DNA of 64,000 nt from contig NZ_JNIJ01000028.1 in assembly GCF_000701345.1 (NCBI RefSeq), positions 1 to 64,000 on the forward strand, read 5' to 3'. This DNA comes from Bradyrhizobium sp. URHD0069 (GTDB taxonomy: Bacteria; Pseudomonadota; Alphaproteobacteria; Rhizobiales; Xanthobacteraceae). This document shows positions 25,805 to 33,277 of this stretch, in pieces (the stretch's first letter is position 1; every line of letters starts with the position of its first letter). A model generated the notes under the pieces. That model ran no database searches. It worked only from the letters and a program-made list of their open reading frames with translations, and was not told the origin of the DNA. The translations under genes and the position numbers were made by a program.

Positions 25805-26233
25805 ATGACCGCCTATGACCCCAACAACCCCTTCGCAAAGATCCTGCGTGGCGAATTCCCCTGCTACAAGGTTTATGAGGACGACCACGTATTGGCCTTT
25901 CTCGACATCATGCCGCGGTCGCCTGGCCATACGCTGGTGATCCCGAAGGCGCCCGCCCGCAACATCTTGGACGTTACAGCTGAAGACTACGCCCATGTCG
26001 CGCGCGGCGCCCACAGGATAGCCCGCGCGGCGATGACGGCTTTCAAGGCCGACGGTATCACCGTGCAGCAATTCAACGAACCCGCCGGCGGACAGGTGGT
26101 GTTTCACCTGCACATGCACGTGATGCCGCGCCAAAATGGCGTCGCCCTGCTGCCGCCGGCGAGCCGCAAGGAAGACGGCAAAGTTCTGGAAGAGAGCGCC
26201 GCCAAGCTGATCGCGGCACTGAAGGGCGCGTAA
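25805..26233 (+). CDS. HIT family protein (Hint type)
   Basis: A 142-residue histidine-triad nucleotide hydrolase; family members cleave AMP-lysine or dinucleoside polyphosphates. It carries FAKILRGEFPCYKVYEDDHVLAFLDI and the catalytic triad HLHMHV in GGQVVFHLHMHVMPR. The ATG at 25805 with AGGAGCCGCC upstream was preferred to a TTG at 25781 that overlaps the previous stop. Confidence 0.93.
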   Translation: MTAYDPNNPFAKILRGEFPCYKVYEDDHVLAFLDIMPRSPGHTLVIPKAPARNILDVTAEDYAHVARGAHRIARAAMTAFKADGITVQQFNEPAGGQVVFHLHMHVMPRQNGVALLPPASRKEDGKVLEESAAKLIAALKGA

Positions 26234-26246
26234 GTCTCGTAGCCCA

Positions 26247-26738
26247 TCATTCCGTCTCGAAATCCCCGTCTTGCGGCTGCGCCAGCGGCGTGAACTCGCA
26301 ACGGTCGGGTTTGAGATCCAACAAAGGCGTCTCGTCGAGGCAATCCAGCCCGCGCACCAGGACCGTCGATCCCTCGATACCGACCAGCTTGACGATCGAG
26401 GTGCCGATTGGGTTCGGCCGCTGCGGCGAGCGCAGTGAGAACGTGCCGCGGGTCGATTTGTTGTTCTTCGGACTTTGCAGCACAAGGTCGCGGCGCGACC
26501 GATGCAGCCAATAGATCACTTCGAGATTGCTGTAGAAGTCGACCCCCTTCAGCGCCGGCACCCAAGGCTCGAAAATCTCGAGCCGGCAGACTGGGCCATC
26601 ATGACGGCCTTGCCGCGGGACGTCGGCACGCGAGGTCCAGGGCGTGCGGATGCGGCCGATAAAGACAAGCCCGGCATCGCGTGCCGGCGGCATCTCGACG
26701 GCCAATTCCCCTTCGCGGAGTTCATTGTCTCGAACCAT
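26247..26738 (-). CDS. trmO: tRNA m6t6A37 methyltransferase TrmO (TsaA/UPF0066 family)
   Basis: TrmO uses S-adenosylmethionine to methylate t6A37 in certain tRNAs. The 163-residue protein holds FIGRIRTPWTSRADVPRQGR, LEIFEPWVPALKGVDFYSNLEVIYWLH, and FSLRSPQRPNPIGTSIVKLVGIEG, the three hallmark stretches of the single-sheet TrmO barrel. The ATG at 26738 has AAAGGCAGAC before it. It lies 29 bases downstream of azlD on the same strand and may share its transcript. Confidence 0.9.
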   Translation of the reverse strand: MVRDNELREGELAVEMPPARDAGLVFIGRIRTPWTSRADVPRQGRHDGPVCRLEIFEPWVPALKGVDFYSNLEVIYWLHRSRRDLVLQSPKNNKSTRGTFSLRSPQRPNPIGTSIVKLVGIEGSTVLVRGLDCLDETPLLDLKPDRCEFTPLAQPQDGDFETE

Positions 26739-26767
26739 GTCTGCCTTTAGCTGGACCGATGAGGTAG

Positions 26768-27124
26768 TTACCCGAGCCACCATTTGCCAGCAAGCAACAG
26801 CAGTTCGCCGCAGACCACGCCGGCGAAAATCGATCGCCGCGTTATGACAAAAGCCGCAAACCCGGCCGCCACCGCGGCGTAGCGCAGCCATCCCGGCACG
26901 CTGGCCAAGGCGCCGGGCGGCGACAGCAAAATTTGCGCAATGACGCCGGCGAGGATGGCGGTTGCCACCGCCCTCACCCAGACCAAGAGCTCGGAGCCCT
27001 CGTCGACGCCGCCCCCGAGCCACAGTCCGAGCATCCGCCAGACCTCATTGGGCAGGAAGCCCGCGATCACAAGCACCATCAGCGCATTCCATTCGCCAAG
27101 GAGATGTCCCACCAAATCGCTCAT
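26768..27124 (-). CDS. azlD: AzlD-family branched-chain amino acid exporter subunit
   Basis: A 118-residue protein with about four transmembrane helices (WNALMVLVIAGFLPNEVWRML and others) of the AzlD family. AzlC and AzlD together export branched-chain amino acids in Bacillus. Its ATG overlaps the azlC stop in an ATGA, so both subunits are made in a coupled way. Confidence 0.88.
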   Translation of the reverse strand: MSDLVGHLLGEWNALMVLVIAGFLPNEVWRMLGLWLGGGVDEGSELLVWVRAVATAILAGVIAQILLSPPGALASVPGWLRYAAVAAGFAAFVITRRSIFAGVVCGELLLLAGKWWLG

Positions 27125-27942
27125 TCGCGCTCCCGCCACCGGTGAACGCCATAAGCGATGGTGCCGGCCGAGACGCCGCTGATCAGGATATCGACGCCGG
27201 TGTGCAGCATGGTCACCAGCGGAAACAGCGCCAATCCCAGAACCAGCGCCAGGATATCGGCAAGCTGCCGGCAGTTGCGCGCGGTGGAAAGCAGAAATGC
27301 CAAAGGCGTCAAGAGCAGGATCGCGGCGGCAAACAGTTGCGGCAGGTTGGCTGCGAGACTGTAACCGATCGTGTTCGCAACCAGGCAGACGGAGACGAGA
27401 CCAACGCCGAGCCCATGCGTGAACGCGATCCGCCGTTCGCGCGGCACCTGGGGCAGCAGGCGAAAACATTCGACCCACAAGGTGACCGCGATGAAATGGG
27501 TCGCCAGCACCAGGTGACGCCGTTTTGTCTTTGGCGTACGCATCATCGGCAGTACCGATACAACCATCGGAAACAGCCGGATCGCGCTGACGGTCACGGC
27601 GACTGCCGCCTGCAGTACGGTCGCGCCGGAGCCCACCGTCGAGATCAGGATGATCTGTGCCGGGCCGGCCCAAATCAGCGCCGTGCTCGCAAGCACCCAT
27701 CCCAGGCTGAAATGCGTGTCATGAGCCAGCGCGCCGATGCCGAGATAGGTGGCGAACAGCACGGGCGTGAGGACCGTCGAGGCGACCGACCGCAAGCCCC
27801 ATGCGAACGCCCGCACGGGACTTTGCCATTTCGGTGAGTCGAGTGCGGGAAGCGGCACGGGCAACCGGAAAATGTGAGTCGTCGCGCGCATAACGCTGGT
27901 CAAAGCAACCCGCGTCAAGCGAACCGCAGGCAGATCAGCCAT
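27121..27942 (-). CDS. azlC: AzlC-family branched-chain amino acid exporter subunit
   Basis: A 273-residue membrane protein of the AzlC family. It has an amphipathic N-terminal region, then hydrophobic segments including ALIWAGPAQIILISTVGSGATVLQAAVAVTVSAIRLFPMVVS, a conserved AzlC stretch. The N-terminus before AFAWGLRSVA is about 45 residues long and the exact start (27942 or the ATG at 27891) is uncertain. It pairs with AzlD (4-base overlap). Candidate cargo is branched-chain or other amino acids; no regulator lies next to it. Confidence 0.87.
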   Translation of the reverse strand: MADLPAVRLTRVALTSVMRATTHIFRLPVPLPALDSPKWQSPVRAFAWGLRSVASTVLTPVLFATYLGIGALAHDTHFSLGWVLASTALIWAGPAQIILISTVGSGATVLQAAVAVTVSAIRLFPMVVSVLPMMRTPKTKRRHLVLATHFIAVTLWVECFRLLPQVPRERRIAFTHGLGVGLVSVCLVANTIGYSLAANLPQLFAAAILLLTPLAFLLSTARNCRQLADILALVLGLALFPLVTMLHTGVDILISGVSAGTIAYGVHRWRERE

Positions 27943-27963
27943 CCTGCCACCGCGTCGACCTGG

Positions 27964-28389
27964 CTAAACGGCGGCGTCGAATCCCGGGGCAGCAACGCCG
28001 GAAAAGAATGAGTCAAGGAACATCTTTCCCAAGATATGTTTGGTCTCCGGCGTGCCGGGCTTGAGCCGCCCTTCGCTGATCGCCAGCTGGAACGCCGTCA
28101 GAGTCGGAGCCGAGAGATCGGTGTCGGGACTGGCCCGTGGGGCCGACGCAGAAGCGCTGAGCAGGACGCCCGCATAGTACAAGCGGGTAAGCGCGCGTAT
28201 CAGCGCGAGCCGGTTGCGAAGGGTCTCGCCGGATGCGCGACCTAGCCAGGCCCGCAGCAATACCTCCTCCAACTCCGGTGAAGGGGCGAAACTGTCGAGC
28301 ATGATCGCCACGTCGACGAGGGGATCGTTGCAATAGGCTGACTCCCAGTCGATCAGCCAAAGGCGTTCGCCATAGTCTGGGCCGTCCGA
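27964..28389 (-). pseudogene. 5'-truncated APH/choline-kinase-like phosphotransferase
   Basis: The minus strand from 28389 is open for 141 codons and reads GERLWLIDWESAYCNDPLVD, the Mg-binding and product-side motif of choline kinase/aminoglycoside phosphotransferases, followed by a helical C-terminal part. The ATP-binding N-lobe and the HxDxxxxN catalytic loop are missing. The upstream edge abuts the stop codon of the lytic transglycosylase, in the same frame, so a deletion probably fused the two loci. A GTG at 28311 could start a shorter product, but without the kinase core it would be inactive. Confidence 0.75.
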
Positions 28390-29403
28390 TCACCCCCTGA
28401 CATTCGTGTTTCGCAGCACGAAACAGGCGCCGCCGGCGCGGCGGATGCGGGCGCAGAGATCGTCGGCGGCGGGACGCGTGTCGGCGCCGATCCGCACCTG
28501 ATAGAAAGTGCGGGTGCCCCGGCTGCGCCACACCGAGCTCAGCAGGCTCGGATCCTGGTCGCCGATAACCGCGCTCAAGCCTTTGATGGCGCGCGAATAC
28601 ATTGCCAGCGCCCGATCGCGATTGAAGCCGGCGGCGAGCTGCACGCCCCAGAGACGAGCCGCGCCAAGCTTCACATGTTGCTCGAGCTGCGTCACAAACG
28701 GATTGGGCGCGCGCTTGAGCAATGCCATCAACTCGCGGCAGCTGGAGCTCGGGGCGCGCGCTGGCATCTTGCTGTCCTTGCCGGCGGTGGACCAGTCCTC
28801 CACCGAGGCACCGGTAATGGCGACCACGTAGTTGCGCGTCTCCTGCGGCATCGGGCCGGTACCCGCGAGCCATTCCTGCACACGTCGCGGCCCGGCATTG
28901 TAGGCGGCCGCGGCAAGCCCGAGATTGCCGAACTGGTTGCGCAGTTCGTTCAAAAATTCCGCGGATTTCGGCAGCGCCTGCACGGGATCGAAGGGATCGA
29001 GCAGCCGCCGCTCGCTGGCCGTCCCGGGCATGAATTGCGCGATACCTTGCGCGCGCTGGCCGCTGCGGGTGACCGGTCCCACCGCATCGGACTGGAAGCG
29101 GCTTTCCTGCCAGATCACGCGGGCGAAAAACTCAAGCGGCAGATCGTTGGCTTTGGCCGCCGATTCGATCATCAGGCACATCGCTTCGCGGGTGTCGGTG
29201 TCGCGTGCGTTCTCCGTGGCCTTTTGCGGCGCGCCGTTGTTTTCATCCGCGGGGATGGCGCGTTCTTCGACACTCGGTTTTGCGATCTCGCCGTCGGCCA
29301 CGGGCGCCGCGTCCTCGGCGGGCGCCTGCCCCACCGGCAACAAGAGCGCCAGGAGCACAGCGTAAAGCGCAGCACGCAGACCGATGAGTGTTTGCACCGC
29401 CAT
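28390..29403 (-). CDS. lytic transglycosylase (SLT family) with C-terminal SPOR-like region
   Basis: A 337-residue exported murein lyase. A signal peptide (about residues 1-29) is followed by the SLT domain with the catalytic Glu100 in VIWQESRFQSDAVG, then GIAQFMPGTASERRLLDPFDP and AAYNAGPRRVQEWLAG. The C-terminal 70 residues (FYQVRIGADTRPAADDLCARIRRAGGACFVLRN) look like a SPOR-type peptidoglycan-binding domain. GGAAGCGAG precedes the ATG. Its last codons adjoin the truncated kinase, so the native C-terminus may be slightly altered. Confidence 0.9.
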   Translation of the reverse strand: MAVQTLIGLRAALYAVLLALLLPVGQAPAEDAAPVADGEIAKPSVEERAIPADENNGAPQKATENARDTDTREAMCLMIESAAKANDLPLEFFARVIWQESRFQSDAVGPVTRSGQRAQGIAQFMPGTASERRLLDPFDPVQALPKSAEFLNELRNQFGNLGLAAAAYNAGPRRVQEWLAGTGPMPQETRNYVVAITGASVEDWSTAGKDSKMPARAPSSSCRELMALLKRAPNPFVTQLEQHVKLGAARLWGVQLAAGFNRDRALAMYSRAIKGLSAVIGDQDPSLLSSVWRSRGTRTFYQVRIGADTRPAADDLCARIRRAGGACFVLRNTNVRG

Positions 29404-29427
29404 ATCTCGCTTCCGGAAGAACCGTGC

Positions 29428-29459
29428 TTGACACAGGGAACCGACTAGCTAGCTATCTA
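29428..29459 (+). promoter_or_regulatory. possible promoter for the GrdB-like gene
   Basis: TTGACA at 29428-29433 is a consensus -35. Downstream, TAGCTA at 29450-29455 is spaced by 16 bases but is a poor -10, and TATCTA at 29454-29459 is a better -10 with a long spacer. It lies in the 88-base divergent spacer. Confidence 0.35.
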
Positions 29460-29491
29460 GGAATGTTGGCGCGCATGTGGGAGCGCAAGAC

Positions 29492-30427
29492 ATGACCGTA
29501 CCGCTTAACGACCAGCTTGGCTTCGCACCCGATGATGACGCGCCGGTCCCCTATATGGCGCGCACCCGCGAATATTATCAGGCGATCGGCTACACCACGC
29601 CCTATCGCTGGGCGCATTATGTCGATGCGCCGTTCCAGCCCCTGAAAAAGCCCCTCAACCAATCCCGCGTCGCCATCGTCACCACGGCGGCGCCGTTCGA
29701 TCCCGCCAAGGGCGATCAGGGTCCGGGCGCAAAATATAACGGCGGCGCGAAATTTTATTCCGTCTATGGCGGCGACACCTCGAAGACGCATGATCTGCGG
29801 ATTTCACACCTTGCCTATGATCGCGTGCACACATCAGCCGAGGACAGCGGCACCTGGTTTCCGCTGTCGCAACTGGAGCGCCTCGCCCGCGAAGGACGGA
29901 TAGGCGAAGTCGCGCCGCGGTTTTTCGGCGTCCCGACCAACCGCAGCCATCGCGTCACCATCGAGATCGACGCGCCTGAAATCCTCGCGCGCTGCCGGGC
30001 CGATAAGGTAGATGTCGCCGTGCTGGTGCCGAACTGCCCGGTATGCCACCAGACCGTCAGCCTGGTCGCTCGCCACCTGGACGCCAACGGCACCTCCACC
30101 GTCGTGATGGGTTGCGCCAAGGACATCGTCGAGCACGCCGCGGTGCCGCGGTTTCTGTTCAGCGATTTTCCGCTGGGAAATTCGGCGGGCAAGCCGCACG
30201 ATCCGGACTCGCAGGCCTTCACGCTGGAGCTCGCGCTGCGCGTGTTGGAAACGGCACCGGCTGCGCAAACCACCGTCCACTCGCCGCTGCGCTGGAGCGC
30301 GGACGTCTCCTGGAAGCGCGATTATAACAACATCGCACTCCTGAGCGCAGACGAACTGGCGCGCCGTCGGCGCGAGTTCGATGCGCAGAAGCAAATCGCA
30401 CGCGGATTGCGCGAGAGCGCGGCGTAA
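29492..30427 (+). CDS. GrdB-like (glycine/sarcosine/betaine reductase B) family protein, cysteine form
   Basis: A 311-residue protein of the PF07355-like family named for the clostridial glycine/sarcosine/betaine reductase component B. The conserved centre is LVPNCPVCHQTVSLVARHLDANG, with a CxxC where clostridial relatives use selenocysteine, followed by VVMGCAKDIVEHAAVPRFLFSDFPLGN. No other reductase component is nearby, and an aerobic alphaproteobacterium is unlikely to run that reductase, so the true reaction is unknown. The ATG at 29492 with GGGAGCGCAAGAC is preferred to a GTG at 29477. Confidence 0.8.
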   Translation: MTVPLNDQLGFAPDDDAPVPYMARTREYYQAIGYTTPYRWAHYVDAPFQPLKKPLNQSRVAIVTTAAPFDPAKGDQGPGAKYNGGAKFYSVYGGDTSKTHDLRISHLAYDRVHTSAEDSGTWFPLSQLERLAREGRIGEVAPRFFGVPTNRSHRVTIEIDAPEILARCRADKVDVAVLVPNCPVCHQTVSLVARHLDANGTSTVVMGCAKDIVEHAAVPRFLFSDFPLGNSAGKPHDPDSQAFTLELALRVLETAPAAQTTVHSPLRWSADVSWKRDYNNIALLSADELARRRREFDAQKQIARGLRESAA

Positions 30428-30568
30428 CCTTACGCACACGCAATATTGCCCCTGATTCCGCGCGGCTCCGGGCGGGATCGGTTTACGTTAACGCGACATT
30501 TTGGCGGCCGCGGTCTTTCGCGTGCGGCGCGGCTGGGTAAGGTCCTCCTCTTTATTGGGGGATTTTCG

Positions 30569-30919
30569 ATGTTGGGTCGACGTCAAAGCACGCGCGACAA
30601 GATCATCTATGGCGGCGTGGCAGAGCTCGGGGAGCACGGCGCGGATGGCGTCGTCCGCAACATCCCCGACAAAGGCGCCAGCATCGAACGCAGCAACGTC
30701 ATCAAACTCCCCAAAGAGCAGATGTCGCTGACGATCGAGCGAAAAGGCCGTTCCTTGCTCGCCAAAATCATCTGGTGGCGCGACAATTTCGTCGGCGTAG
30801 CCTTCTCGGAAATCCCGCCCCAGCTACCCGTCTCTGATCTCGCGGAACGGCTGCGCAAGAGCGAGCAGAAAAAGCGCCAGCTGCAGCGCCGCATCAAAAA
30901 GCTTATCGGCGAAGGCTGA
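30569..30919 (+). CDS. PilZ-domain protein
   Basis: A 116-residue protein with KIIYGGVAELGEHGADGVVRNIPDKGASIE and LAKIIWWRDNFVGVAF, the strand pattern of small PilZ proteins. The classical c-di-GMP RxxxR motif is weak (only STRDK near the N-terminus) and the D/NxSxxG motif appears as NIPDKG, so ligand binding is doubtful. The C-terminus is basic and helical (ERLRKSEQKKRQLQRRIKKL). The start at 30569 has GGGGGA upstream. A second PilZ protein follows. Confidence 0.8.
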   Translation: MLGRRQSTRDKIIYGGVAELGEHGADGVVRNIPDKGASIERSNVIKLPKEQMSLTIERKGRSLLAKIIWWRDNFVGVAFSEIPPQLPVSDLAERLRKSEQKKRQLQRRIKKLIGEG

Positions 30920-31096
30920 ACCGAACGACGCCGAAGTAACGGCGTGTACTCCTGGATGCGCGCATTACCTATATGTCCTGGTATTGAGGCGAATTTGGAA
31001 GTCTTTGATAACCTCAAGAAATGAATGCGTTCGCGTCGCTCTTTCGTTGGGCTAACCACTTTAAAACGTGCGGCTTTGGCTGAGGATGTAGTACCG

Positions 31097-31810
31097 GTGT
31101 CTATCGAAAATTTTAGCAAACGGCGAGCCGTCAACATTGCCGTCCGTGGGAACTACAGCCTCGCAAAATGGTATGACAAACAGGGAAAGCCCCGCACCTT
31201 CGCGTGCCGGACCACGCGCGTTTCGCCGTTCCGGATGATGGTCGAGGTGCCAGTGGTCGGCAAGGTCGGCGATCCCATCACATCCTATTTCAACGATTTC
31301 GGTAAACTCGAGGGCTTTATCAGCGACACCACGACCGGCGCCTTCCTCTTCGAACTCGAGATGACACGGTCCAAGCGGGAGAAGCTCGCGAGCAAGCTCA
31401 CTTGGCTGGAAAAGAAGCTGAAAAATCCCAGCATCCCCGATACCAGGAAAGATGCGCGCATCGTCCCGGTAAGTCCGCATTCAACTCTGATCTTGGCCGA
31501 CGGCACCACTCATGGCTGCTTCGTCATCGACATGTCGGTCTCGGGTGTCGCGGTGTCCGCCCAAGTGCAGCCGCCAATTGGAATGCCCCTGGCCGTCGGA
31601 GCCTGCATCGGCCGCGTCGTCCGACTTTTACCCAATGGCTTCGCGGTCAAGTTCGTCGAACAACAACAGCGATTCGATCTCAACCGGCTTATCGTCCGAT
31701 CCGCACCGCCGCCTTCCGCAGGCGGCGCGAAGCGTGTGTCCACCTCAACAACGCGGGCTTTTGAAAGTCGTCGCCTGAACGGTATCACAGCGGCAACGCA
31801 GCGCGACTAG
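31097..31810 (+). CDS. PilZ-domain protein, longer form
   Basis: The product (237 residues from GTG 31097) has an N-terminal unit beginning SIENFSKRRAVNIAVRGNYSLAKW and a C-terminal PilZ-like unit with RKDARIVPVSPHSTLILADGT, CFVIDMSVSGVAVSAQ and GRVVRLLPNGFAVKFVE. The SVSGVAV segment matches the PilZ D/NxSxxG motif. GAGGA lies 10 bases before the GTG, so that start is favoured over an ATG at 31025 without a ribosome site. Because a diguanylate cyclase is encoded in the window, c-di-GMP signalling is plausible but unproven for this protein. Confidence 0.78.
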   Translation: MSIENFSKRRAVNIAVRGNYSLAKWYDKQGKPRTFACRTTRVSPFRMMVEVPVVGKVGDPITSYFNDFGKLEGFISDTTTGAFLFELEMTRSKREKLASKLTWLEKKLKNPSIPDTRKDARIVPVSPHSTLILADGTTHGCFVIDMSVSGVAVSAQVQPPIGMPLAVGACIGRVVRLLPNGFAVKFVEQQQRFDLNRLIVRSAPPPSAGGAKRVSTSTTRAFESRRLNGITAATQRD

Positions 31811-31887
31811 ATGTGAACTTTCAAGATAAGGCGGGCGCTTTGCTGCCAATGCTAACGCAGTAAGAGGTCGCATGCCGACGTGACAAG

Positions 31888-31918
31888 TCGGGCATTCCTG
31901 CGTTTCAGGACCGCCCGA
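31888..31918. terminator. hairpin between convergent genes
   Basis: TCGGGC and GCCCGA enclose an inner TCCTG-CGTTT-CAGGA hairpin, giving a nested stem between the PilZ and DUF2336 genes. There is no T tract, so termination is only suggested by position. Confidence 0.45.
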
Positions 31919-31919
31919 T

Positions 31920-33056
31920 TCAATTCGCATTTGATGATGAAGGTGCCGATCGTATCTGCCAAAACCTGAGCAAGCGGCGCGCGTTTTCAGTCGTCAGGCT
32001 GCCAAATTGACGTCTAGCGTTGGCTAATTCATGCGAGCCCATTGAGCCAGTCGCAAAGCGGCTCTCCAGCACCGCGTAAACCGTCTCCCAGCTTAGCCCC
32101 GCTACCTTACAAGGAATAAGGACGCCGCCGTCGCGAAGGCTTTGCATCAGGGGACGAACTACTTCGATGGTGGATTGCGACAGCACGGCAAGTGCAGCGA
32201 CAGTTTCTTCGTATTTGCGTTGTTTAGCGAACCCGAACAAAGTCGCTTCATTGAGTTCGCCCTTGTCGTTCAGCAGCGCCACCAATTCCTTAGCCGCGGC
32301 AAAGTTGCGAACCTTGGACATTTCGCGATTAACGCCGCCTGAGACGGCGGCAATCGCGCCTCGGATTTCCTCGAACAAATGAGGCGGCGCGCGTGACAAT
32401 AGCCTCACTCGGACGGCTTCCGTCGCACTGCGCAACAGTTGATGGCGAAGTGCCGACGGCAAATCGACACGGATCCCGGTTCCGACGGCAAGTTCAGGAT
32501 CGGATTCAGCCTGCGCGACAAGAATTGCAAATCCAGCTGCGGACACGCGCGCACCGGGATTATTGACTAGCCGGCGGCTGACGGTCGGATACCGACGCGC
32601 CAATAGCACATCGGTGACGACTTCCTTCAACCACCAACGACCCGAAATCGCCAACAAATGCTGCTCACCTTTGGTCTCGGCGACTTCGACCAAGTCCTCT
32701 GTGCTCAGACGCGCAGATTCCGTCAAAACGGGTCCGGCGATCGCGATCTCATCGTTCCTTGCAAGGCGCCGAACGACCGACGGCGGCGCATGGGCAACGG
32801 GAGCAAGTTGAACGCTCATTTCAGCAAGGGCTATGCGGGCGCTGACATCCGCGATCGCCCGAATCTCTATCGTCTTTATGAGACGCTCGAGCACATCGTC
32901 AAATAGCTGAATCTGCTCACTACTGAAGCTGTCCGCGGACGACAGAAAAAGATTTGTAACGCGCTTGATGGTGTCTAAGCGCTTTTCCTCTGACCCAATA
33001 TCTATGGCCGCTTCGACTTGGTCGACGATTGATAGAGATGCATCTGGCATGCTCAT
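31920..33056 (-). CDS. DUF2336 domain-containing protein
   Basis: A 378-residue, helix-rich protein of the alphaproteobacterial DUF2336 family. It has HEAT-like segments (VVRRLARNDEIAIAGPVLTESARLSTEDLVEVA; VSRRLVNNPGARVSAAGFAILVAQAESDPELA), and an HLLAISGR-WWLKEVVTDVLL stretch seen in relatives. No enzyme motif is present. AGGATGAGC precedes the ATG. Some family members sit near flagellar or signalling genes, and here PilZ genes are adjacent, but the function is unknown. Confidence 0.85.
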   Translation of the reverse strand: MSMPDASLSIVDQVEAAIDIGSEEKRLDTIKRVTNLFLSSADSFSSEQIQLFDDVLERLIKTIEIRAIADVSARIALAEMSVQLAPVAHAPPSVVRRLARNDEIAIAGPVLTESARLSTEDLVEVAETKGEQHLLAISGRWWLKEVVTDVLLARRYPTVSRRLVNNPGARVSAAGFAILVAQAESDPELAVGTGIRVDLPSALRHQLLRSATEAVRVRLLSRAPPHLFEEIRGAIAAVSGGVNREMSKVRNFAAAKELVALLNDKGELNEATLFGFAKQRKYEETVAALAVLSQSTIEVVRPLMQSLRDGGVLIPCKVAGLSWETVYAVLESRFATGSMGSHELANARRQFGSLTTENARRLLRFWQIRSAPSSSNAN

Positions 33057-33209
33057 CCTGAGCGTTTCGTGAGCGCTGTTCTAAGCTGATTAACAAATTG
33101 TACGGGGAATACCTGAATAGTCCGTAAAATTGGAACTTTGGCCGTCATCGCCGGCAAAGCACGATGTCCGTCCGGGCAACGCCCCTGCGGACTGGCCACG
33201 TCGCGCATC

Positions 33210-33240
33210 AAAAAAGCCGGCGGTCTTGCGACACGCCGGC
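33210..33240 (-). terminator. intrinsic terminator of clpA
   Basis: On the minus strand GCCGGCG-TGTCGCAAGAC-CGCCGGC forms a perfect 7-pair stem followed directly by six T residues, 38 bases after the clpA stop. A 14-base unit (CGGCTCTTCATTCG) is tandemly duplicated beside it at 33237-33264. Confidence 0.9.
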
Positions 33241-33277
33241 TCTTCATTCGCGGCTCTTCATTCGCGATATAAACCGC

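Noticed and set aside
26768..27700. Minus-strand open frame of 310 codons covering azlC and azlD
   Set aside because: Only its last 118 codons are real (azlD); the upstream part is an out-of-frame reading of azlC.
29492..30427. Possible selenoprotein (in-frame TGA as selenocysteine)
   Set aside because: The key position is an ordinary cysteine codon and the frame has no internal TGA.
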